From SSSZ01 sp016790965 (GTDB taxonomy: Bacteria > Pseudomonadota > Gammaproteobacteria > Burkholderiales > Rhodocyclaceae), in NCBI GenBank assembly GCA_016790965.1, contig JAEUNZ010000048.1:1-64000 (forward strand): 64,000 nt of DNA, given 5' to 3'. Shown here piece by piece: positions 1 through 7,600 of this stretch. The notes below the pieces were generated by a model. The model was not told the DNA's origin and did no database searches. It worked only from the letters and a program-made list of their open reading frames with translations. Every line of letters starts with the position of its first letter. Within the stretch, counting starts at the first letter, position 1. Made by a program: the position numbers and the translations under genes.

Positions 1-17
1 CCACCACAAGATTCCAA

Positions 18-45
18 AAAAAGGCCTGATTATTCGGGTCTTTTT
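18..45 (+). terminator. Rho-independent terminator of a gene left of the window
   Basis: An A5-GGCCTGA arm (18-29) pairs through a TTA loop with TTCGGGTC-T5 (33-45). The stem is about 12 bp with two G-U pairs and ends in a T run, so it should stop transcription coming from the left edge. Nothing else recognisable lies between here and the lipoprotein start at 278. Confidence 0.6.
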
Positions 46-277
46 GCTTATTGGCGCAGTGAGTGGCCTTCCTTCCAGTCATTCCCGCTTGGGTTTTCAG
101 GGTGACTCTCGGGTGGCAGACTGCCGAATTCCAAGCTCCTGCGATTTCCCTGTCTTCCGGGCACCCGCGAGATGCGTTACTCGATCGCCGTACCATTGCC
201 AGACGCGTTCGCGCCCACTCCGGGCCAAAGACGGCTGGAGATCTGCAGCAAACCTTCCACTTGAAAAGGACAAAATC

Positions 278-664
278 ATGACCCAAACCAATTCCCTGAT
301 CCGTTCCCTCATCGCCATCGTGGCCATTTCTGCGGCAGTTGCCGCTTGCGGCAAGAAGGAAGAACCGGCTGCGGCTGCCAACAAGGCCGCCGAGGAAGCG
401 GTCAAGGCTGCCGGTGACGCCGCGAAGACTGCCGCGGATAAGACCGGTGAAGCCGCCAAGGCGGTCGGCGAAGCGGCCAAGGTCAACGCCGAGCAGGCCG
501 TCGGCGAAGCCAAGAGTGTCGCGGCCGAAACCGCCGATAAGGCCAAGGAAACCGCCGAGAAGGTGGCCGCCGACGCCAAGATGGCAGCTGAAAAAGCCGG
601 GGCCGAGGTCAAGGCGGCTGCCGAAACCGGCGCTCAAAAGGCCAAGGACGCGGTCAGCAAGTAA
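278..664 (+). CDS. Ala/Lys/Glu-rich repeat lipoprotein
   Basis: A 128-residue predicted lipoprotein. A hydrophobic signal (residues 7-23) ends in a lipobox with the lipidated Cys at residue 24 (AVAAC). The rest is almost only Ala, Lys, Glu, Val, Thr, Gly and Asp in 11-residue-like amphipathic repeats (AAEKA, TADKTGEAA), predicted to form one long helix or coiled coil like LEA-type or YtxH-like proteins. The ATG at 278 is chosen because GAAAAGGA stands just upstream and the signal peptide begins there; the frame is open further upstream but that part is not protein-like. A strong terminator follows at 683, so it is probably monocistronic. The function is unknown; envelope stress or spacing roles are guesses. 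Confidence 0.8.
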   Translation: MTQTNSLIRSLIAIVAISAAVAACGKKEEPAAAANKAAEEAVKAAGDAAKTAADKTGEAAKAVGEAAKVNAEQAVGEAKSVAAETADKAKETAEKVAADAKMAAEKAGAEVKAAAETGAQKAKDAVSK

Positions 665-682
665 TTCAAGCTTTGTTTAGGC

Positions 683-713
683 TTGGCCCGCCAGTGCGCG
701 GGCCAACTTTTTT
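683..713 (+). terminator. Rho-independent terminator after the lipoprotein gene
   Basis: A 9-bp GC-rich stem (TTGGCCCGC at 683-691 with GCGGGCCAA at 698-706) is followed by a C and six T. It lies 18 bases after the stop codon at 664. On the other strand there is no T run, so it serves only the plus-strand gene. Confidence 0.85.
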
Positions 714-728
714 CGGAAGTACCGGCGT

Positions 729-1319
729 TCAGCGGTGCTTCACCGCGATCGCCTGTACGACGGCGCCTAATCCGGTGTGATAGAGGCCTTCCACGATATC
801 GCGCTCCACGGCGGCGAGATGGCGAAAAGTTAGTCCCGCCAGTTCGCGCCGGAGCGAATCGGACGTCTGCATGGTGTCTGTGTCCTTGCCGCCGCCGGTG
901 CCGTATTGCACCTGTTCAGGCCGGTAGGCTTCGGCCAGGTAGACGCCACCCGGCCGCAGGCCGGCGACGACACGGCCATGGACCACCGCGCGCAGCGCCG
1001 AAGGAAGGGGGCAGAAGATGGAAACGATGCCATCCCATCGCCCTTCGCCGATATCGAAGGCGGCAAGATCGCAGTGGATGGTCTCGATGGCGACGCCATG
1101 CTCCTCGGCCAGCCGGCGTGCCTTGGCGAGTCCTACTGCAGAACCGTCTACGGCCGTCACCTCATAGCCCTTCAACGCGAGAAACACGGCATTGCGGCCT
1201 TCGCCTTCGGCCAGACTCAGCACCCGACCCTTGGGGATGGCGGCATGGTGCTCGACGAGAAAGGCGTTGGGCGCCTTGCCGTAGGCGTATTCCTCAGTGC
1301 TGTAACGTTCGTCCCACAT
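729..1319 (-). CDS. Class I SAM-dependent methyltransferase
   Basis: A 196-residue protein with the small Rossmann methyltransferase fold. The N-terminus (WDERYSTEEYAYGKAPN) is typical of TehB/thiopurine-type methyltransferases. The SAM-binding loop AEGEGRN lies at residues 37-43, followed by an acidic strand end (VTAVDGS) and the motif LRPGGVYLAEAY in strand 5. It should be cytosolic and transfer a methyl group to a small molecule, but the substrate cannot be read from sequence. The ATG has a GAGAGGA ribosome site in front. The gene upstream on the same strand ends 144 bases away, so co-transcription is possible but not shown. Confidence 0.8.
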   Translation of the reverse strand: MWDERYSTEEYAYGKAPNAFLVEHHAAIPKGRVLSLAEGEGRNAVFLALKGYEVTAVDGSAVGLAKARRLAEEHGVAIETIHCDLAAFDIGEGRWDGIVSIFCPLPSALRAVVHGRVVAGLRPGGVYLAEAYRPEQVQYGTGGGKDTDTMQTSDSLRRELAGLTFRHLAAVERDIVEGLYHTGLGAVVQAIAVKHR

Positions 1320-1463
1320 GGATTCCTCTCACGTTCGTGCTGCCGCTGCGTGCCGTCTGCCAATTCCAGGGCAGGGATGTACTTGGTTCTGTTTTCGACG
1401 GTAGTGATGGCTTTGCTTGCCATACCAGGGAATTCTTTGGCGAGTCACCCTTGTTCGCGAATC

Positions 1464-2294
1464 TCACAACCTCAGGGGACCCCGTAGGAACTCCAGCACG
1501 TCCTGCTGGGAGCGTTCGGTAAGTGCCCGATCGACGCGCATGCGGTACGACGTGTTGAGGGCCCTGTGGTACCAAACGCCGGTGTAGTCGCCATCCCAGC
1601 CGTGTTGGGCGCCTTCGTAGATTTTCAGCGTGACGGATCGGCCTTTGGCGGTGCCATCCTGCTGCAGCGTCTCACACTGGACTACGGGGGAAAGGTCGTC
1701 CTCGCTGCCGACCATGATCAGGATCGGTGCCGCGGCATCGCCCTTGCCGATGTGGGTCACGCCACAGCTTGGGTAAAGTCCCACATGGGCGGCGAAACGC
1801 AGTTCGCTGCCGGTGTAGCCGGGGCTGGCGGAATTGATCGCCAGGTGAGCGCCCCGAGAAAAGCCGATGACGGCGATGCGCGTGGCGTCGATACGGGGAT
1901 GGCTGGCCAGGAGATGCAGGGCGTCGAACGTGTCATCGGTGGGTACCGGCTGGACGGCGGAATTGGCCGAAATTCCCCGGGGCCCGAAATAGTCGATCTT
2001 GAAGGTGGCGATCCCGTGCTCGCGAAAAAACCGCGCCCACCGTTCGCTTCGCCCGTCGAGTCCGCCGCTGGCGTGGGCGATCACGACGGCAGGCAATTTT
2101 CCGGAGCCCCCGGCTGGGAATTGCAGATCGCCCCGCAGCGAAATCTTCTCCGCCGAGGACGGATACACCACCCAACCGGATTGGCCTTGGGCAAGGTCGG
2201 TGACCTGCGGACCAGCGGCACACCCCGCCAGCAGGAGGAAGGTAATCAACGCTGCCGGGCGTGGCGCTATTGGGACCAACGCAGTCATGGTCAT
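1464..2294 (-). CDS. Dienelactone-hydrolase-like alpha/beta hydrolase, lipoprotein
   Basis: A 276-residue alpha/beta hydrolase of the dienelactone hydrolase type. The lipobox LLAGC puts the lipidated Cys at residue 25, so the enzyme should sit on the periplasmic face of a membrane. The nucleophile elbow is GFSRG with Ser146. An acidic residue in GSEDDLSP and the His in EGAQHGWDG complete a plausible triad. ATG at 2294 or the ATG two codons later both fit. An open frame reaches 2330, but the extra residues are not signal-like. The substrate is unknown. The broken gene at 2346-2898 lies just upstream on the same strand. Confidence 0.75.
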   Translation of the reverse strand: MTMTALVPIAPRPAALITFLLLAGCAAGPQVTDLAQGQSGWVVYPSSAEKISLRGDLQFPAGGSGKLPAVVIAHASGGLDGRSERWARFFREHGIATFKIDYFGPRGISANSAVQPVPTDDTFDALHLLASHPRIDATRIAVIGFSRGAHLAINSASPGYTGSELRFAAHVGLYPSCGVTHIGKGDAAAPILIMVGSEDDLSPVVQCETLQQDGTAKGRSVTLKIYEGAQHGWDGDYTGVWYHRALNTSYRMRVDRALTERSQQDVLEFLRGPLRL

Positions 2295-2345
2295 TTGAAT
2301 GGAATGGGTCAGAAGCTTCTCTGACCCCATGGTTGGCTGGTCGTT

Positions 2346-2898
2346 CTACTGCAACAGGTCGAGTGCTTTGCCAGCCTTTTCGGAGGAATTCGTGGTGCGT
2401 CCCCAGATTTGCCCACATGATCTGCGCCCAACTGAAGTCCTGCGGCGCCTCGCCGCTGCCGTTACCGGCGTTGTAGTCAAGGACGCTGAACAGGGAGTCG
2501 ATTGCAGTAATTGGCGGCAAGCCGTACTGATTGAGCGCGGCTTTGTAGCTGGCTTCGATTTTTTCTGTGCTGGGTAGTGTGTAGCCGCCTGTTGCAGCGG
2601 GACTGTCATTCAACAATTTGAGATAGTTCTCTAGGTGCACCTTGCCAACGCCCAAGAACACCGTCCCGCCCCAGACGCCAGCACCTACCGTGTTCTCCCA
2701 CTGGCTGCGCACCATCTCGTAAAACAGGCGGGCGACTGGGGACATGACCAAGGTGTTGTTGGAGACGATCTCCCCGGCTAGAAAGGCGTAGGCGTCACCC
2801 TTGCTGCCGAGGAATTTCCAGGCATCGGCGACTTGACCGTTGTTCTTCATTTCTATCAGCTGATTCAGTTATTCGGCGGTGATGTTTAATGTCGACAT
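2346..2898 (-). pseudogene. Broken gene of unknown function, second in an operon with a lipoprotein
   Basis: An AAAGGAAA ribosome site precedes an ATG at 2898, which reads MSTLNITAE and then TAA (2869-2871). The same frame continues at once as LNQLIEMKNNG and stays open for about 160 residues of protein-like sequence. A single change in codon 10 therefore interrupts it. Near the 3' end (about 2380) the coding signal moves to another frame, which reads SEKAGKALDLLQ and stops at 2346. This suggests one extra base, and the total of 553 nt is indeed 3n+1. Translation could restart at the ATG at 2850. No family is recognised. The start lies 15 bases after the stop of the lipoprotein gene at 2914, so the two formed an operon. 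A sequencing error is an alternative explanation. Confidence 0.55.
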
Positions 2899-2913
2899 GA
2901 CGTTTCCTTTGGC

Positions 2914-3810
2914 TCATTGACCAGTTTTGGTTGATTCGGATTTGGATTCAGGGGTGGAGTGGGCCTTCGTTGCCCTGTAGGCGAGCCCGGCCGCCTCGAA
3001 CTCGTTAAGCTGGCCGCTCAATTTGTCTGCCATGCCGACGATGCCGTGAAGGTGGTCCCGCAAAAAGGTGACGTCGACCATCAGGGTCCGTGCCAGCGGA
3101 AACATCAGGTGGCAGTCCTGAAAGAGGACGTCTTTGTTGTCGGTGCAATGGATGAGGTACTTGACGCAGTCGTGTTCGATGAATTCGTAGTAGGACGTAC
3201 TCAGATCGGGCGTCCCGTCCTTCGCGAGGAGCCGATTGACTTGCTCATCACCAAACTGCCTGCGGTGCTTTTCCAGTTCGGCTGGCCCCAGTTTGTAGGC
3301 CCACAGCCGACGAAACCGCCTCAAGCCCTGCGTCGCCTGGTCGGAGGGTTCTTCGACGAACGCGGCGGTCTGGCTGATGCTCCGTGGAACATCCGGGAAA
3401 TTTTGCACTTGGCTGGTGCTATCACCGTAGATGCGAATCTCAAGCTTTTTCCCCGGCCCGACTGACCAGTACATCTCCTCGTGCCGGGCCTGACTCCAGG
3501 GTTGGACATCGGGAATGGTAGCGTGCAGCGCGATGGAGCCGACCAAGCCGTCGGTCGCGTTGCGAGAGTAGCCTTTGAGCCAAGTTTTTTCCGGGATGAG
3601 GAAGGCAGTGTCGTCGATGGGGATATAGGACACGCCGTTCTTACTTTCGACCGGGCTGGGCAAATGCGGCGCGGAGGCGCGTTGCCTGAAGGCCTCGATT
3701 GCTCGCCGGATATCAGGTATCGGCGAGCGATCGCAGGCGGAAAGGATTAGCGCGGCGCAAAACGCGAGTGCCAACCAGCGGAGTGAGCCGGCGAGGCGGC
3801 CTCCAGGCAT
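2914..3810 (-). CDS. Predicted lipoprotein of unknown function
   Basis: A 298-residue protein beginning with a classical lipoprotein signal: basic N-terminus, hydrophobic stretch and LSAC with Cys26. No known domain is recognised in the remainder, which is mixed alpha/beta in character, soluble and rich in charged residues, ending in a Ser/Thr/Lys tail. An in-frame ATG at 3861 would add 17 residues before the signal and has a GGAAAA in front, so that start cannot be excluded. The base composition is less GC-rich than in neighbouring genes. It forms a pair with the damaged gene directly downstream. A lipoprotein paired with an unknown small protein resembles effector/immunity pairs of secretion systems, but this is only a guess from layout. 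Confidence 0.65.
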   Translation of the reverse strand: MPGGRLAGSLRWLALAFCAALILSACDRSPIPDIRRAIEAFRQRASAPHLPSPVESKNGVSYIPIDDTAFLIPEKTWLKGYSRNATDGLVGSIALHATIPDVQPWSQARHEEMYWSVGPGKKLEIRIYGDSTSQVQNFPDVPRSISQTAAFVEEPSDQATQGLRRFRRLWAYKLGPAELEKHRRQFGDEQVNRLLAKDGTPDLSTSYYEFIEHDCVKYLIHCTDNKDVLFQDCHLMFPLARTLMVDVTFLRDHLHGIVGMADKLSGQLNEFEAAGLAYRATKAHSTPESKSESTKTGQ

Positions 3811-4009
3811 AGAACGGTCACTTCGTTCTTGGATAAAAGGGATAAAAGGGGCCAGGTTCATTTTTCCATTTTTCGGTTCAACGTAGCTCTTCCCATCCAG
3901 CCTCGGTCCAACGGAATACCGAAGCCGTCAGAGGACGATCTGCTTTGCGAAGGGCATCGCGGACGAGGGTGCGCAGGGCACGCACCACGGATTCCCCTGT
4001 CCCGATTTT

Positions 4010-4387
4010 CTACACGCCTTTCTGGACGTACGCCACACCGGGCAGCGCCTCAAAATGGGCGTCGCAGGTGAGCAGGTCGGCACTGTGCTCCAGGGCGGTC
4101 GCGTAGACGATGGCGTCAGCGGTCGCCAGCTTGAACTGGCGATGCAGGTCGGCGGCCTTCAGGGCAAGGGTCGTGTCGAGGGGCACGACGATGCATTTTT
4201 GCGTGTAGGCAATCATCTGGTCGGCCTTCTCTTCGCCGGCCTCGCGGGTGAGCCATTTGGCGAGTTCCAACTGGACGATGGTGGGGACGAGGCACTGTGC
4301 CTTGTCGGGAATTTCCGGCGCCAGGCGTTTACCCAGAGGACTGCCGATCAGCCATTCGATCCAGACCGAGGTATCGACCACGCGCAT
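4010..4387 (-). CDS. vapC: VapC-type PIN-domain toxin
   Basis: A 125-residue PIN-domain ribonuclease, the toxin of a type II pair; VapC enzymes cut RNA using Mg2+. The acidic cluster expected for the active site is present: Asp5 (VVDTSVW), Glu41 (QLELAKW), Asp91 (TADAIVYATA) and Asp109 (LTCDAHF). The length is normal for the family. The ATG overlaps the TGA of the antitoxin gene by one base (TGATG), so translation is coupled. The frame is open further upstream but that part is the shadow of the antitoxin gene. The RNA target is unknown. All catalytic residues are intact, so it should be active. Confidence 0.9.
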   Translation of the reverse strand: MRVVDTSVWIEWLIGSPLGKRLAPEIPDKAQCLVPTIVQLELAKWLTREAGEEKADQMIAYTQKCIVVPLDTTLALKAADLHRQFKLATADAIVYATALEHSADLLTCDAHFEALPGVAYVQKGV

Positions 4388-4599
4388 CAGAAGCGGTCCT
4401 CGCGGTCCCGGTAGTCCTGTGCTCTGGCGCCCGCCGCGATGCCGGCGAGTTCGTCGAGTGCCGGGACGGGTATGAGCAGTACGCCCTTCCCTTTGGGGAT
4501 GAAGACGAATTCCTGGCCACTCTGCCAATGCTGCTCCTCGCGCACGGCTTTGGGGATGGAGATCTGGAATTTGCTGGACAGGGTTGCGGTGGCGGCCAT
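4387..4599 (-). CDS. vapB: VapB/AbrB-type antitoxin
   Basis: A 70-residue antitoxin with an N-terminal SpoVT/AbrB DNA-binding fold (SSKFQISIPKAVREE) and an acidic C-terminal tail (DYRDREDRF) that would wrap around the toxin. Such proteins neutralise VapC and repress their own operon. The ATG at 4599 is preferred over the one at 4614 because GAGGTAA lies just before it. It is the first gene of the pair. The promoter region upstream (4600-4690) is AT-richer than its surroundings and carries GATCGATCGTCGAT-like palindromic sequence near 4617, a possible operator. Confidence 0.88.
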   Translation of the reverse strand: MAATATLSSKFQISIPKAVREEQHWQSGQEFVFIPKGKGVLLIPVPALDELAGIAAGARAQDYRDREDRF

Positions 4600-4693
4600 C
4601 GTCTTACCTCGCATACGATCGATCGTCGATACGTAAGATTATAGTTACGGTATGGCGAGAAGGCGAGCGTGGCGACGAGTCGCCACACCGTCC

Positions 4694-7600
4694 TCATTCC
4701 TTCTCCACGGTGATCCGCCCCCCCGGCACTTCCCCAAAAACCTCCGGCGCATACATCGCTTCCACCCGTGTCGCGGGCAGGGCAAAATCGCCGGCATTGT
4801 TGAGGCGCACCGTGTATTCGACGGAGAAATTACCCTTGGCCACGCGGGCGTAGTAGGCGCGGTAGGCGCTGAAGGTGCGTTCGACGTAGGCGGGCCAGGC
4901 GTTGCCGCGGGTGCCGTCGTTGCGGCTCTCGATGTGGGAATCGCGGCCGTCGCCGTCGCCCAGGATGCGGGCACCGGCGGGGATGGGGTCGTTGAGCACC
5001 ACCCAGGCCATGTCCTGGTCGGCTTCCACGTTGATGCGTATTCGTAGGACGTCGCCGCGACTGGTTTTGCCGGCCACCTTCTGGGTCACCGGCGTCACTT
5101 CCCGCTTGATGCGGTAGCCCAGGGCGCGGGGAGCGTTGACGGGAACGGCGGCCAGGACCTGGACGCTGGCCCAGGGCTTGCCGCTGCCTTCATGGGAGAT
5201 CGCCAGTTTGTCGTCGGCAGCGGGCTTGGCGGGCCAGGGCAGCGCCAGCGTGGCGGTATCGCCGGCCGACCAGGCGTGGCTGACCGGAGTGCCCTTGCCG
5301 AGGACGGCGCGGGTAGTGCCGGCAACGGGGTCCTTCTCGAACTTCTTGCCGAAGGCGTCGAGGGCGATGGTGGCCCAGACGTTCGCAGTGGTGGTCACCC
5401 AGCGCCCCCGTACCTGACGCAACATGGCGCCCTGGACGAGGGCCGGCAGGTCGTCCTTCCAGCCGGGTTCGTCAATGACGGCCTCGATCAGGCGGAAGAC
5501 GTTGTAATCGCCGCTGACCATGAGCCACCACCAGTAGTCGCTGGCCTCGGTGGTGAAGGCCAGGCGCCCGCCCTGGTAGGAGAGGCGATTGCGAATTTCC
5601 TGCTCGGCGGCGGCCAGACGCGGGGCCCGGTCGGGCAGCTCGGTGAGGCGCCTGGCGACCAGATGCCAGTCGATGAGGGCCGCCGTGGGCAGGCGCATGG
5701 GCTGTTCCAAGTCGAGGCTGGTGATCACGCCCAGGGGCTTGTGGCCGCGGCGGGTGAGGGCTTCCAGGGCGCTGAGTTTTCTCGCCGTCAGGTCGTTGGT
5801 GGGCGCCCAGTGCTCGGGCTTGATGCGGCCCTCGGCGAAGGCGAGGAGCCCCTTTTCCATGCGTCCGGCGATTTCCGGCGGGATGACGAAGCCGGCGGCC
5901 TGGCTGACGTCCAGCAGGTAAGCGGTAAGGCTGGGACTGCCGGGCATGTCGCTGGGGAAGTAACGGGCGAGGCCGTTGCCGTCCAGGTAGGTAGGCAGCG
6001 CCTCGACGATCTGCTGCCAGCGTTTTTCGTCCCGCAGGCCGACGGCGATGGAGGTCTTCTGCTCCAGGCAGATGAAGGGGTATTCCTCGAAGAAGCGCTT
6101 CAATCCAGGCGGCGGCGTGGAAATGCGTGGGGAGAGGCCGACTTCGATGCCGCCGCGGCCGGGCAGGGCGTTGGCGGCCAGGACCGCCGGCAATTCGAGC
6201 TTGCCTTCGATGCGGGCGAAGGTGGCCTGCTGTACCGTCACCGGCACGGCAGGCGCGACCTGTTGGGTGATCTTCAGGCGATCCTTGGCGCCGCTGGCGC
6301 TGTCGGCGGCCTCGAACTCCCAGTCCAGGGCGGCCACGTTGTCGGGGGCTTCGGCATTCCACGCCACCTCGGCGGCGCCTTCGGCCTCCAGTTTGACATC
6401 CTTGGCCTCCAACGCCTTGCCGCCAGTCTTGGCGGTGACGTGTACGGTCATCGGCTTGGCGGTGCCGTTCCTCAGGGTGAGGAGGGCGGCAAAGCGGTCT
6501 TTCTCCCGTACCAGGGGCGGCAGCCCGGAGATCATCTGCAGATCCTGCTTGGTGCGGAAACCGCCACTGCCGGTGCCGAAGAGGCTGGTGCCGGCGGCGG
6601 CCACGGCCACCACCTTGAACTCGCTGAGGGAGTCGTTGATGGGTACGGCTATCGTGGCGCTGCCGGTGTCATCGAGCGCCACCCGCGGGTTCCACAGGAG
6701 CAGGGTGTCGAACAGTTCGCGGGCCGGGGCGCGGCCACCGCCGCCGCCCGGGGGAACGGCCTTCTTGCCGAAGTGGCGTTTGCCGATGACCTGGGATTGG
6801 GCGGTGGCGGTCTGAACCTCGTAGCCGCGCCGGGGCAGCATGGCTTCCAGCAGTTTCCAGCTCTCGTTGGGGCGCAGTTCCAGCAGGGCCTGATCCACCG
6901 CGGCCAGTGCGACCTCGGTACCGGCCGGCACCGGCTTGCCATCGGGCTGGGTGACCTTCACGCGGACTTTTGCCGTATCCCGAGGCCGGTAATCGGCCTT
7001 TTCCGGGGCGACATCGACCTTGAGGCGGAAGCCGTCGATGCCCACGTCGAGGGCGGCGAGGCCCACCTTGTAGGCGGGCTTGGCCAGATCGACCATGGCC
7101 GTGGGCTGGGTGGGGTTCCACCATTCCTTGAACCAGGCGAGGGGCTCGCGCCAGCCCCAGTCGAAGAAGGAATACCACTTCACCGGCTGTACCCGCCCAC
7201 GCACCGCCAGGACCGAGACGAAGACGTTGGGGCCCCATTCCGACTTCACCGGCAGGTCGATAGTGGGCTTGTAGCGGGACAGGGGCTGAACGAAGGTATC
7301 GATGATGCCGTCGGCCTCGACGGAGACCAGGGCCGTGGCCTCGCGGAAGGGCATGCGCACCTGCAGGCGGGCCTTCTCGCCGGGGGCATAGCTGCGCTTT
7401 TCGGGGATGACATCGATGCGGTCCTGATTGCCGGCGGTGAACCAGGTGTCGCCGGCGCCGGCCACCCAGTAGCTGGTGCCGGCCCGGGCCACGTTGCCCT
7501 GGGCGTCCCTGGCTTCGGCCAGGAGATAAACGTTGCCGGCGACATCGACCTTGGGTGCGCACAGCAGCAGGCCGCGGGAATCGGTGCGGCCGGCGCACAG

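Noticed and set aside
1933..2345. Extension of the broken gene into the hydrolase gene
   Set aside because: The frame stays open, but it runs antisense-free through another gene's frame and becomes Arg/Pro-rich; the coding signal shifts frame and ends at 2346.
3878..3988. A 36-codon GTG frame downstream of and in frame with vapC
   Set aside because: It reads protein-like (VVRALRTLVRDALRKADRP) and has a purine-rich site in front, so it may be a gene remnant, but it is too short and unmatched to be called a gene.
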